From Acridotheres tristis (Eukaryota; Chordata; Aves; Passeriformes; Sturnidae), in the NCBI GenBank assembly GCA_037013685.1, contig CM072885.1:28309442-28373441 (forward strand): DNA of 64,000 nt. The letters are read 5' to 3'. Below, in pieces: positions 1-11,043 of the stretch. The notes beneath the pieces were generated by a model, which was given only the letters and a program-made list of their open reading frames with translations, searched no databases and was not told the origin of the DNA. The translations under genes and the position numbers were made by a program. Every line of letters begins with the position of its first letter. The stretch's first letter is position 1.

Positions 1-21
1 GACTACAAAGGTAATTTAGAC

Positions 22-690
22 ATGGGTGCAAAACTGTCAGCACAACAGAGGGGGATTTACCTCCAAGTTGCAGGTTCCCTGGTGGGAGGGGGGAGAAAGT
101 TTTCTAAGGGTAAATTGAAAAGGTTTGTGCATTGGCTTACTCTTCATTTTCCCGAGGTGTCTCCCCAAGAAGTGGCGAACGTTGCCTTTTGGGACATGGT
201 GGATTTAAAGTTATCTGTTTTAGGTGCCAAGGGGGGCACTTCAGTTGGAAAATTCATTACTTTATTTTTGGTGATTCAATCAATTTTAAAAGAAAAAGGG
301 GGAGTGGAGGGTAAGCCAAAGCAAACCTCCCCAGTTTCCCCTGCTTCTCCTTCCCCCTTAAGCAATCCCTCTACCCCTACACTGGGAGATCTGCACAGGG
401 CAGCCCGACATGATTCGCAGGTCAGCCTGGTTGTGCAAAGCAACCACAGTCTACCTGGCCCCCTGCAGTCTATTCGGTACCCTAGCCCTGGTGGCAAGGG
501 CCCTGCTGCCAGGGATCCTTCCATAGATCCCACTACCCTGGAACCTCTTTCCCCGATTATTCCTAAATCAACCCCAGTTATGACCCCAGTTGTAACCCCA
601 GTTTATACCCCCATCCCTACTCCTGTTAAAACCCCACTTCCTACCTTGGTCTCTGTCACTGGTGGGGTTTCGGAGTCCCTTTGGGATCCC
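22..690 (+). pseudogene. gag: Endogenous retroviral gag, matrix and proline-rich part (5' fragment)
   Basis: This open frame starts at an ATG followed by Gly, the usual N-myristoylation start of retroviral Gag. Residues 1-100 form a compact helical matrix-like domain (for example KLKRFVHWLTLHFP and VANVAFWDMVDLKLSV). Residues 100-223 are rich in Pro, Ser and Thr, with a run of short PTPV-like repeats near the end. Gag builds the virion core, and the matrix domain binds membrane. The frame stays open for 223 codons. The stop (TGA, 691-693) is supplied by the first three bases of an LTR inserted at 691. The LTR and leader of this provirus lie upstream of the window. Capsid is missing here. Related matrix architecture occurs in ERV2 (47098), but the sequences differ clearly. 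The retroviral identity is secure; the genus is inferred. Confidence 0.75.
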
Positions 691-1168
691 TGAGACTGCT
701 TCTGCAGCCCTCAGCAACGGAGCAAATTCCCGAGCCTTGCCCAGATGGAATTGTGGCTCGCGGTGAGCTCTCAGACCAGCGGGGAAAAGAGACCAGCATA
801 TGCAGAGAGGCACAAGTCCATAGTTTATTCTATGAAAGCATCCTCTCTAGCATATACCAACAGCTATTGTTTTACAGGGGTTTTTATAACTTTTGAGGGT
901 TTTACAATTTGCACCAATTACCAAGGGAATTCTACTTTCTGACCAATCCCTGAGGGATTTTGCATTCAAAGCTGGCCTATGGATACTAAAAGAAAATGAA
1001 CCACTAATATTGTAGATAGATAAGAGGGTCTTCCAAAGGGGGGAAGCTAAATTCCTTTTGTATTCGTCATTTCACAAGCCATTTTCTTATCTCTAAGCTA
1101 TGATTTTCCAAGGAGCTTGTTCTGAGGATGCAGGAAAACTTTCTTTTGTGTTTTCTGCTCCCCCCACA
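691..1168 (-). mobile_element. Solo LTR, class II-like, antisense, inserted in gag
   Basis: Read on the minus strand it begins TGTGGGGGGAGCAG and ends GCAGTCTCA, giving TG...CA termini and a length of 478 bp. It has a TATAAAAA box (minus-strand copy near 885-892) and an AATAAA polyadenylation signal (near 826-831). Flanks are gatccc (685-690) and ggtccc (1169-1174), a 6-bp target duplication with one mismatch. The start resembles the LTR of ERV1 (TGTGGAGGGAGCAGAG), so a related class II family is likely. No internal sequence remains, as expected after LTR-LTR recombination. Confidence 0.75.
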
Positions 1169-1190
1169 GGTCCCCATGCCTGTTCCTACC

Positions 1191-1870
1191 TGTTGTGGTT
1201 TATGTTTTGTTTGAATGCTGTTTGGTTATAATATTTTCCTGTTGTAATGGTTTGTCCCAGTTAAACCCCTATGTTACTGTAAAATGGTTTCACCCTTTCC
1301 CGCGCATACCCTTGTCAGTCACCCCAAGCCCCTCCCCTTTATCCAGAATCTTCCCTGTTCCTCACTCTAATTCCTGCCCCAGAAGTTGTCAATCCTTCTT
1401 GGCCCCTCCCTTTATTCTAGAATGTTCTATGTTAGTCATACCTCACTCGGTTCATGATTGGCTATGGTGTATAAATCCCCGCCTATGTTATCCCCTATTG
1501 GTTCTGTAAAGATGTAATCCCACCCTAAGTTGTACCCACGGTTGTCCGGATTGGTTGCTGTGTTGTACCCTCCCCTGGGGGAGGGCCCCTATTTAAGCTG
1601 CTGCAAACCCTTTCTCCTTGCCTTTTTGGGTTCCCTTCCCTTGTGTTTAGTCACCTCCCTGCTCCCTCCCAATAAACCCTGTTCAGGAATCCAGAAAGGT
1701 CTCCTCCTCATCCTTTACCTTCTCGCTGATGCAGTGGCGGCCAAAGGGGGCTGAGTGCCCTAGCTGTACTCTCAGTTCTGGGTATCTCAGAGACAGCCCA
1801 CTCTTGACGACGGCAGCCCGTGGTTAGCTGGGCTTGTGAGGGTCAGAGTGACCAAGGCTGTGCCGCGTCA
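1191..1870 (+). mobile_element. Solo LTR, family A copy 1, inserted in gag
   Basis: TG...CA element of 680 bp starting TGTTGTGGTT and ending GCCGCGTCA. It carries a TATTTAAG TATA-like box near 1588 and AATAAA near 1671. The 6-bp target duplication cctacc is perfect (1185-1190 and 1871-1876). The promoter and R region (tatttaagctgctgcaaacc, then ttgcctttttgggttccc) matches the solo LTRs at 22337-23022 and 43933-44575, so all three belong to one family. The 6-bp duplication fits a class II (alpha/beta-like) retrovirus. It sits about 16 bp downstream of the duplication of the previous LTR, inside the same gag. Confidence 0.85.
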
Positions 1871-2263
1871 CCTACCCCTGTCCCCATGCCCAAATCCACC
1901 CCGAGAACCCCGAGGACCCCAAGAATTACCCCAAAATCCACCCCTGCACCTACTCCTGTTTCCACCCCTGAATCTACCCCTAAATCTATCCTGAAATCAG
2001 TTAGATTTCAATCTCCCTGTCCTCCTCCTACTCCAGACCTTGAGCCGCAAAATGGCTTCCCCATACCCAAGGCACAAGATGGCGTCAGACACATGGCATG
2101 GCCATCCCCTTGTGCTTCTTCTTCCCAGAATCCCTTCTGCGTGGACCCACCCCTTCCTCCTCCTTCTGCTCTTCCCCTTATTTCTCCTTCCAACATGGGC
2201 CGGTGGGCCAAGTTGAGTGGACACAGGTGGGCTGTGTCAAGAAAGCAAACAAAAAATGTCTGA
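1871..2263 (+). pseudogene. gag: Gag remnant, proline-rich region downstream of two LTR insertions
   Basis: After the LTR the sequence again encodes a Pro/Thr/Ser-rich peptide with PTP/STP repeats (for example STPRTPRTPRITPKSTPAP), the same style as the end of the fragment at 22-690. It therefore continues the same gag spacer. A short piece (1175-1190) between the two LTRs belongs to it as well. The reading frame differs from that of the upstream fragment, so at least one indel predates or accompanies the insertions. The frame ends at 2263 and capsid does not follow. AT-rich sequence of unknown nature begins there. Confidence 0.6.
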
Positions 2264-2506
2264 ATCTGGATATGGGCAAAACAGGCAATTATGTGCAGCA
2301 GAATTAATGATTCAATTAAAATTAATATATTTTTATGCTCACTATTTTTTCTTCTGTCTTCTTTGGTCTTGGATTTATGACTTAAGAATCTTCTTTCAAA
2401 TTAAGTTGATATTATTGTGAAGATCAAAACGACTACATTTAGAATTATTTTGGTGCATCAAACTGTGAATAAATATCTTAACATCTCAAAATACTGGAAA
2501 AGAAAG
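2264..2506. other. AT-rich spacer, no gene seen
   Basis: This stretch is AT-rich and carries no retroviral motif or long frame that I can support. It separates the gag remnant from the 5' LTR of ERV1. Host DNA is the simplest reading. Confidence 0.4.
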
Positions 2507-2953
2507 TGTGGAGGGAGCAGAGATCCCCGCTGTGGAAGATGCAGACACCTGAGAGAAGCCTCCCTGGCAAATGATCCCTTAGATAAGAAGTTCCTTACTT
2601 AGGATGGCTAATACTAAAAATATTTCCCTACTTGTAGACCCCTGCCTTATCTCCCTGTAAAGCCACTGGATAAGCTTCCCAAACTTTGTACTTATTGGTC
2701 CCCATTCCAATCCACCATAAACCTATAAAACCCTGTTGCTACCCTGCCCCAATGGATTTGCTGTTCGAGACCCCTTCAGAAAAGAAATAAAGATTCTGAG
2801 GAACTTCCTTTGTGGCTTTTCCCAATCTCTTTTCTCCCTGCTGGCTAAGCCTGAAACCTGCCTGAGACATCAAGAAAGACTGTCCCTAACGGGACTCCCT
2901 ATCTGGGCTCTTTTTTTTCCCATTAAATTGTATTACTGACTTGGAGTGTCTCA
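2507..2953 (+). repeat. ERV1 5' LTR (3' boundary uncertain)
   Basis: Begins TGTGGAGGGAGCAGAG, exactly matching the start of the copy at 8076. It has a TATAAAA box (about 2725) and AATAAA (about 2786). Homology with the 3' copy stops at CTATCTGGGCT (near 2910). A T-run and an AT-rich stretch then lead to a possible TCTCA end at 2953. Whether the last ~40 bp are true U5 is unclear, because the other copy ends differently. Confidence 0.8.
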
Positions 2954-2969
2954 CTGGTTTTGCTTTCAA

Positions 2970-4002
2970 ACCAATACACCAACTCCCAGGGTCTCTGCCG
3001 AGCCTTCGACCCCTGCGCCCGCAGTGGTCCCAGACCCCCAATGTATCTCCCGTTTTGCAAATGGTCCCCAATTCCATAAATTCCCTCCACCCACTCCCTG
3101 CATGGTGTCACTGCCCTTGGCCATCTCAGCTCCTGCATCGGGTTTCCCTAACCCCTCCCACTTTACCCCCCTCACATAGACTACCTGTACAGCTGGCAAA
3201 TCTCTTATCCCCGCTGCACCAGTGCCTTCCTGTGGCCAAGCCAGGCCATGCATATACCCCTCCCAAGCTTCTGCTGGTCCTCCATAAGCCCCTGCCATGC
3301 ATTCTAAAATGTGGTGTGCCCTACGTAAACACTCCAACTCCTCTGAAACTGGCAGCAGTGATTCAACTGCCACTGATTCAGGTGATGTGGACCCCTGGAC
3401 AAAAACTAAACTACAAGCCACCCAAGTAGGTGAATGGCAATTAGCCCAAAAAATTACAGCCTTTCCCATCATATATAAAAAAGGCAGAAGAGGAGGAGCC
3501 ACAAACGGAGTACCATGGGAACCAACTACTACTAAACAATTAACAGAATTAACAAAAATCACAAAAAAACATAGCAGATCAGCCCACATCTTTAAAAATT
3601 TCTTATAAGCAATGTTTTCTGCTCACATCTTATTCCCACATGATGTCAAAAATATTGCCAATTTCCTCCTGTCTCCTGCCAAATATATGCTATGGAAAGG
3701 ACATTGGAAAAAATAATTAAAAATATTATCTGCTAAATATTCCAAAGATCTCAATTGGCAAAATTTCACTGTCAAGCAGCTGGCTGGAGAGGGTGACCTT
3801 TGGAAACCTTCCGAACAAGCTAGCACTTTCCCTGAGGAAACACTGCAAGACATATCTAATGCCACAAAAACATCCTTGTTCCTGACACCTGATGGCTCTA
3901 TACCTACCCTGCATTTCTCTAACATCAAACAAGGGGTAGATGAGAGTTTTATAAAATTTGTAGACAGGCTGAAAGATGCCTTTGAAAAACAAATAAAGTA
4001 CT
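2970..4002 (+). pseudogene. gag: ERV1 gag remnant (proline-rich region and capsid)
   Basis: Just after the 5' LTR one frame reads a Pro/Thr-rich spacer (TPTPRVSAEPSTPAPA). From about 3297 another frame gives a capsid-like segment with PWTKTKLQATQVGEWQLAQK followed by a helical domain. A major homology region-like motif (IKQGVDESFIKFVDRLKDAF) lies near 3925-3985. Capsid forms the virion shell, and this motif is its most conserved signature. Several frameshifts and stops (for example TAA at about 3606 and after 3715) break it. The matrix domain, leader and nucleocapsid zinc knuckle are absent. The matrix-bearing fragment at 22-690 could represent the missing half of the same kind of gag, but the link is unproven. 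Confidence 0.7.
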
Positions 4003-4077
4003 GAAGCACAAAAAGAACTTTTAAGTAAACTTACTATGAGTAATGTTAATGAAGCCCGTGGAATTTGCCAGTCTTCA

Positions 4078-6480
4078 TGCTGAAAAAACCTGGGACAGAC
4101 AGGTGGAGGCTCCTTCAGGACCTTCACAAAATCAACAAAGTCATAGAGGACATGGGTCCCCTCCAGCCTGGCCTGCCCTCACAATCAATGTTGCCTTGAG
4201 ACTGGACTCTTGTCATCATTGAAATCAAATCCTGTTTCTTCAGCATCCTACTGCACCTCCAAGATGCCCCACGGTTTCCTTTCTCTGTACCCTCTTTTAA
4301 CAGAGAGGCTCCTCTCAAAAGATATAATTGGCTCTTTCTTCCTCAAGGACTTAAAAACTCTCCAACCATATGCCAATGGTATGTTGCTCACATTCTTTCT
4401 CCTGTTTGGAACTTATTCCCAGATGCAATCATCCACCACTACATGGACAACATCCTAGTTTGTGCATCAGAAAAGACTTACTTAGACAAAGCAATTAAAA
4501 CAACTATTGAAACCATTGAAAAAGCAGGATTTGAAATTCGTGAAGACAAAGTGCAGTACACCAGCCCATGGACTTATCTCAGACTCGAAATCCATGAAAG
4601 GACCATTGTACCCCAGCAACTCTCCACCGAGACGATCCAAAGACCCTGAGAGACCTAGACAGCCTGTGCGGATCCATTAACTGGATACTCCCCCTACTGG
4701 GAATCACAATAGAGGACCTCGTCCCCCTATTCAACCTCCTCCATGGCAACCGAGACCTCAACTCTCCACACACCATCACACTAGAAGCCTGGTAAGCCAT
4801 CACCAAAGTCCAGAAAGCCCTGTCTTCATGCCAGGCTCACTGTTTCAAGCCCAACCTGCCTTTCCAATTTGTCATTTTGGGAAAGGCCTGACATTTCTAT
4901 GGACTGATCTTCCAATGGGACCCTCAACTCACAGACCCTCTGTTGATCCTTGAATGGATTTTTACAAGAAATCAACCCACAAAAACAATTATAACATTTC
5001 AAGAAATCATAGCACATCTGATAAAAAAGAGCTCACCTCCACTCTCTTTCAGGGTGTGAGTTCATATGTATATACTTGCCACTGACCACTGGGGACCTGG
5101 AACACTTGCTCCAGACCAATGAAAACCTCCAATTTGCCCTAGAAAGCTATACAGCCCAAATTTCCATCCACATACCAAAACACAAACTTTTTAATCTGAA
5201 TGCAGCCTTCAATCTAGTCCTGAAACTAGACCAAATTAGGGCACCTCTCAAAGCTCTGACTGTTTTTACAGACAGTTGAGGCTCATCCCACAAGCCTGTA
5301 ATGACTTGGGAAAACCCCAAAACAAAAAAATGGGAATCTGATATCCAAATAGTGGAGGGATCTCTACAAATTGCTGAGTTAGCAGCTGTTGTCAGAGCCT
5401 TTGAGAAATTCAAAGACAAACCCTTCAATCTGGTCACAGATTCAACTTATGTGGCTGGTATAGCCATGAGAGCAGAACATGTCCTCCTCAAAGAAGTTTC
5501 TAATCCAAAATTACACCAATTAATTTCCTCATTAACACACCTAATCTCCCACAGAAAATAACCATACCATATTATGCATGTAAAGTCACACACCAGTCTC
5601 CCAGGTTTCATTACAGAAGGAAACAGGAAAGCGGATGCACTGGCCATGTCCATTGAAACTGCTAACATCCCTAACATCTTCGCTCAGGCAAAGTTGTCAC
5701 ATGCATTTTTTCACCAAAATGTACAGGCCCTCATCAGAATGTTCAAACTCCCAAAAAATCAAGCAAAAGCTATGGTTGCAAGATACCCAATCTGTCAAAA
5801 CTATCAGATACCCCCTGTGGGTACCAAAGTCAATCCCAGAGGCCTGAACAGCTGCCAGCTGCGGCAGACTGACATCACCCATTTTACATCCTTTGGAAAT
5901 TCTAAATACGTACACGTGTCAATTGACACGTTTTCTAGAGCAATTTTGGCATGAGCTTATGCGGAAGAAAAGGTCATTCATGTTATTAAACATCTTCTTC
6001 TGGCATCCGCCACTCTGGGAGTTCCAAAAAAACCCAAAACTGATAATGGGCCCACCTATACCTCTCACAAATTTGAAGAGTTCCTCAGTGAGTGGGGAAT
6101 TGAACAAAGTAAAGGCATTTCTGCAAATCCCACAGGACAATCCATCATCGAGAGAACCTATCAAAACCTCAAAAGAGTCCTCAACCAGCAGTGGAGAGGT
6201 ACAGAAATTTTATCTTCAGTTGAAAGACTCTGCAAAGCTCTCTAGATCATCAATTTCCTAAATTGTACAGCATCAGAACAAGACCCACCAACACTCTGAC
6301 ATTTTGCAAATTCAACACAAGCTAAGCTCATTGAAAAACCACCAGTGCTGGTGAAAGACCCAGAAACACACCAAATTTATGGACTTTTCAATTAATTACC
6401 TGGGGATGGGGATATGCCTGTGTCTCCCTACCATCTGGCCCAAGATGGTTCCCAGGGAAAAACATCAAACCATACCTAGG
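4078..6480 (+). pseudogene. pol: ERV1 pol remnant: RT, RNase H, integrase
   Basis: In shifting frames the order is RT from about 4085, the RT active-site region (YMDN, 4440-4451), RNase H from about 5262, and integrase from about 5690 to 6480. Integrase keeps an HHCC-like N-terminus, a QTDITH motif, a TDNG motif and a distal GQSIIER motif, so all three DDE residues are still visible. RT motif A reads IEIKSCFF, with Glu where Asp is expected, and the catalytic YMDD box reads YMDN. Either change would be expected to abolish polymerase activity. Stops occur at about 4198, 4793, 5277, 5559, 5953, 6244 and elsewhere. The open pieces at 5301-5561 and 5574-5954 carry most of RNase H and the integrase N-terminus. 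It is clearly a dead copy related to the pol of ERV2. Confidence 0.9.
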
Positions 6481-6732
6481 CACTGCAAATACTACTCCCA
6501 CAGACACCAACAAAATTTCTCCTGAGTCAAATACAAAACCTCCTCAAAACCAGACCAGTTCTGCTTGGAGATGAAGGTGTTGCCGAGCATCCACATACCA
6601 AAGAAAACACCATCCTGTCACACAACAGCAGATGAAACAGAAAACTAAACAGCATTCTGCTGCATCAGTCAAGTCATAAAAAAACCAAAGCAGGGGCGGG
6701 GGTGGGTGAGGGGTGGGGAATGAAGGAAGGAG

Positions 6733-8040
6733 ATGAAGGAGAAAACCCTAACCCACCTCTCCCATCATAAAGATAAGGAATTTTCTTACATTCCATATCA
6801 GAAGCCCCATCCTTGTCCAAAGACTAAAATTATCTCCGTTGATGCTGCCCTCACTGCTGCCTGGATGCCCTGCACCGTGCTGCATGCCTTCAGCTGGATA
6901 AGCCCACAACCTAAACATAATATCTGGGTGACCTTAGCAAAGACATTAAAACATGATAACATGTGCTTATCCATAGGCAACCTTGACAATCCACTTTCCA
7001 CATGCCTGATAGGGATTCCTTTCCTAGCAGATTACCGGCCCATCTATAACTCAGAGCTCCTCCACACCACAGGTAAGAGGCCCAGCCCGGCTGACACTTG
7101 GGACGAGTGGACAAAAATACTGCCAAACGCTCCAGAGGAACCCCAAGAACTGGATTTGCCGAGGTCCTCCAAAGCAACCTACTGTGTCAAATTTTACTTT
7201 AAACATCCAAAGCAAAATTGGCCAGAATTTGATCAAATAAGAAACATGTACAGAAAAGACATACCACCCATTAACAAAGATTATACAGATTGATTATCCA
7301 GACTGGTGCAATTACATCGCTCACATACTCTCTGAGTCCTCTCTCCACCCCAAAACGTTACCGCAGAGAATGTTTCTTATCTTGTTTGGACGGGAATCCC
7401 CTCTAGTCTCCAAAGGGGGCTCTCTAGCCTTGGCAAGCTTCCTACCCTCACCTCCAACATTACCCTATTATATAACTGGAAAAAAGAAAGCGAAGCAAAA
7501 CACAAAAAAAGATCCTATACTGAATTTGACGGAAGTTGTGACCCTAAATTATACAATTGGAACTAATCAAAAAGGGCTGCTGTCTCCCTATTTTTACCAT
7601 GGGTAGGTGCAGCAAAGGCCCTTAGTGAAATCACTCACCTGGAGTGCTGGCTCAGTAAGCAAGCCAAGGCTACATCTGCTGCCTTGAGTGATCTTTTAAA
7701 GGATGAAGAAACCACAAGACATGCATCCCTGCAAAACTGAGCGGCAGTTGACTTTATGCTGCTAGTCCATGGACATGGTTGCGAAGACTTTGAAGAGAGA
7801 TGCTGCTTCAACCTCTCTTCATGTTCCACATCTGTCCACGCAAACATCCAGAAACTGAGACATCTCATGAAAGATTTGAAAGTGGAAATCAACCCAGACT
7901 GAGTCAATGACCTTATCGGCCAATGGAGACTGATGAGATAGGCTTCATCTTTGGTTAAGGGAATCTTATGGGTTTTGATTGTAATTATCATAGTGTTAGC
8001 TATGTTTTCATGCCTTGCTCAATGTTTTAAGAAAGTTGCT
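6733..8040 (+). pseudogene. env: ERV1 env remnant, gamma-type (SU and TM)
   Basis: The first frame (6733-7293, 186 codons) is a surface-subunit fragment with NIWVTLAKTL and STCLIGIPF, also seen in the env of ERV2. A basic KKRS cleavage-like site lies near 7510. It is followed by a hydrophobic fusion-peptide-like stretch (SLFLPWVGAAKAL, about 7580-7625). The transmembrane subunit near 7755-7810 contains C-X6-CC (CEDFEERCC), the disulfide motif of gamma-type Env that also occurs in avian alpharetroviruses. A membrane-spanning stretch lies near 7960-8020. Env mediates entry. This copy has multiple stops and frameshifts (7292, 7738, 7900, 7938) and cannot be made as one protein. Confidence 0.85.
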
Positions 8041-8062
8041 GCGAGTGCCTTTTTAGTAAATA

Positions 8063-8075
8063 CAGAGAGAGGAAT
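8063..8075 (+). other. ERV1 polypurine tract
   Basis: A purine-rich run (agagagaggaa) directly upstream of the 3' LTR. It matches the position and composition of the primer site for plus-strand DNA synthesis. Confidence 0.7.
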
Positions 8076-8475
8076 TGTGGAGGGAGCAGAGACCTCCACT
8101 GTGGAAGATGCAGACACCTGAGAGAAGCCTCCCTGGCAAATGATCCCTTAGATAAGAAGTTCCTTACTTAGGATGATTAATATTAAAATATTCCCCTGCT
8201 TGTAGACCCCTGCCTTATCTCCCTGTAAAACCACTGGATAAGCTTCCCAAACTTTGTACTTATTGGTCCCCATTCCAATCCATAAATCTATAAAACCCTG
8301 TTGCTACCCTGCCTCAACAGATTTGCTGTTCGAGACCCCTTCAGAGAAGAAATAAAGATTCTATGGAACTTCCTTTGTGGCTTTTCCCAGTCTCTTCTCT
8401 CCCCGCTGGCTAAGGCTGAAACCTGCCTGAAACATCAGGAAAGGCTGTCCCTAACGGGACTCCCTATCTGGGCTG
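8076..8475 (+). repeat. ERV1 3' LTR (3' end uncertain)
   Basis: About 400 bp nearly collinear with 2507-2917, including TATAAAA and AATAAA. After CTATCTGGGCT it continues GGTTGTGGCA, unlike the 5' copy. A CA terminus at about 8490 is possible. The true end cannot be fixed from two discordant copies. Confidence 0.8.
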
Positions 8476-8490
8476 GTTGTGGCAGATCAG

Positions 8491-10319
8491 GGAAAAAACC
8501 CCCCAAACCCCGACAGCTACATGAAGGAAATTTCGTCACATTGATGATTATTAGATCAGCACTGCAGGACTGTCTGTGTAAAAACTGAAACCTGAAAGAG
8601 CAAGTTTATCTGTGGAATGTCTTCTTAGTGATTGATGTTTTCTTTACTGATAGTTTTGTGAATTGACTGAAAAATTTGTGCTGGTTTACTCAGCTTATTC
8701 CTTTAAAGTATTCCACACAATCACTGTTGCTACTAGAAACATATTATCTTTCTTTGTGTAGTATGGGAGTATTCTAATTAAAAAGCTGTCTACCCAAACT
8801 ATTTAAAACATGGTTTTCTTAGAAGAAAACAAAAGGAAAAAAATTAAAATATAAAAGCAGTGTTCTCTTGTAAACAAAGAAGCATCATCATGATGGCATT
8901 GCATATTAACAGACCACGTGCTAACTGTTGTGGGTTATTTTATTCACTAGATGGGAAATCTGCACAGGTGAAAGAATTTGAGGATCACTAAACACTGGAT
9001 TTTTTTCAGCATACAAAACCACCTGCATTTTAGCAGTTTAATCTAATCAACTGTAAAACATTCACAGTGTTCAACAGACCTGAAATATTTTAATTTCTTA
9101 CCCATGATCTGTTTAATACAGATCTCTCCTCCCATTTTTTATGTTATGTGCAAAATACACCAAATAGATTCTAGATTTATATTTATCAGAGGTAAGCAGC
9201 CCTCAAAAATATGCAGAAAAAATGTTATGAGCAACAGCAACAACAACAAAGACTCAAACCAGAAGGTTCAAAATAAAATACACATTTTGACATTCAGTTG
9301 TCTTACTTCAGAACAAGGAGCTTTTATTTAGAACAAAGAGCGTTTCCAGAGTGATTACTGCAGAACCTGAGAATTTTGAAAATATGTGGCATACTGTCAG
9401 CACACTTATTATGCATTCATCAGGGTAATGAGAATCTGTTATTAATTCAGGGGTCAGCTATGCTCTATTAGAGCACCCAGTGATGAGAGCGACACATACT
9501 TCTATTAGACCAACATCAATATAATTATGTGTACTGGCCACTGACATTAGGAAAATTATTTCTATATGCCATTTTGGAAGATTCTACCCAAAATTTCCTG
9601 ATCTTCTTTCTGCTCCCAGTTTTTTCCTCTTAGCAAAATAGCCTGCTGAGGAATAACTTAGGAATAAAAACTGGCATTTCCCCCAAGCAGCAGAATCTCC
9701 ATCCCTTCTTACAAACTTGCCTTCAAAGTAGCCAATATTAAGAATAGGAGGTTCTAATTGACATTTTTCAGGTCTGTATAGTAGAATTAGACTTCCCTCC
9801 TGTTAGCAGTGAGGAACAGGGATGGATGTAGGAATGATTAAGGGAATAACACAGAAGAAACTGAGTCTCCCTTTTTTGTTTCTAATTATGATAAACCAAG
9901 ACTTACTGTAAGACACATAAAGGAGGAGATATGCTAAAGGAATATATACAGCTTGAAAAATTAGCGGCTTTAAATTAGAATCCAAGGATATAACTGATAG
10001 GGAGAAAAGAGTAAGTATCTATTAAAAAGTACCTTCTTTAACTAAAACTAGTTTTTATTTGAAACTGGGTAAGAATGTGTATCACTCTAATTAATCTACG
10101 AATAGTAACGTATTACAGCATACCAGTTTGAGCACGTATATGAACTCACAACAACCTTAAAATTGCTACAAAGAGACAAACTTTTCCCCATAGGTAAATA
10201 AATGTAGAATATCAGGATCTCTGACATTTATTTCTATATCTGTCTTCAAAAAGCTGGGGTCCAAATATGAAACGTGAAAAGAAACTCTGTCTTTCTGCAT
10301 CAAAATTGTGTCAGGCCTG
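8491..10319. other. AT-rich intergenic DNA, nothing recognised
   Basis: No coding frame, LTR terminus or simple repeat of note. Short open frames here lack family features and are what chance would give. Confidence 0.5.
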
Positions 10320-11043
10320 TGTCTTAGTTGTAATACAGGATGTGACCAAAGGTATGTATTCTATGACCATCTGTTGAAAACAAGTAGGGCAGTGATCCTT
10401 ATCTCTGTGGGAGATATTCTCTGTTAAAGGGCCATCTGTTAAAATCAGGTGGGGCAGTCATCCTTATCTTTTCCACAACCCATCCTTCCTCCAGGAAGAT
10501 ATCATCTGTTAATGGGCCATTGAGTCCTACTGTATGACTGATAAAATTACATCATCCCATTGAGACATGCTTCAGCCAAGGGGAGGAGCCAAGCCTTTCG
10601 TACCTAGATAAAAACTAAAATTTGGAACACCAAGGCAGCCTTTTTACACTGGATTCCAAAGGAAAAAACGGACCTTTCCACATCATCACTGGACCTTCGG
10701 AGGAAAACTGCACCTTCTACAGGACTACTGCTTCAACTGAACCACATCTGTGACACCAGGAGGACTGCAGCCGCCATTTAATGGGACTGCTACCAACATC
10801 CTGACTGGCAGGGTGTCAGGTTGTATTCTAACTCTGTCAGTGTTTTTTGGGTTTGTTCTCTGTAATACTGTATTTCTATTTTAATTTTCCTAGTAAAGAA
10901 CTGTTCTTCCTGTTCCCATATCTTTGCCTAAGAGCCTCTTAATTTCAAAATTGTAATAATTTAGAGGGAGGGAGTTTACATTCTCCACTTTAAAAAGAGG
11001 CTCCTGCCTTTTTTGGCTGACATCTGTCTTTCAAACCAAGACA
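10320..11043 (+). mobile_element. Solo LTR, ERVL-like family B copy 1
   Basis: Starts TGTCTTAGTTGTAATACAGG and ends TTTCAAACCAAGACA, so its ends form a short inverted repeat (TGTCTT/AAGACA). An AGTAAA polyadenylation-like signal lies near 10894. It is almost collinear over its 724 bp with 58290-59038, which defines it as a repeat. Flanks (gcctg / gctcg) do not give a clean 5-bp duplication, unlike the second copy. Assignment to ERVL-type elements rests on the termini and the 5-bp duplication of copy 2. Confidence 0.85.

Larger units (their letters stand above)
2507..8475 (+). mobile_element. ERV1: degenerate class II-like provirus with env
   Basis: Two related LTRs (2507 and 8076) bracket, in order, gag capsid, reverse transcriptase, RNase H, integrase, env surface and env transmembrane remnants, all on the plus strand. 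The LTRs share about 400 bp with roughly 25 differences plus small indels, so this insertion is older than ERV2. There is no convincing primer-binding site: the 5' LTR runs almost directly into a gag proline-rich segment. Nucleocapsid, protease and the RT N-terminus are also missing, because capsid jumps to RT near 4010-4085. The LTR 3' ends diverge after the shared CTATCTGGGCT, so at least one is rearranged. No target duplication was found. Confidence 0.85.

Noticed and set aside
2507..2953. Reading the LTR at 2507 as a solo insertion rather than the 5' LTR of ERV1
   Set aside because: The same LTR family ends the element at 8076, directly after a polypurine tract, with gag-pol-env in between in the right order. 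No target duplication for a solo insertion was found.
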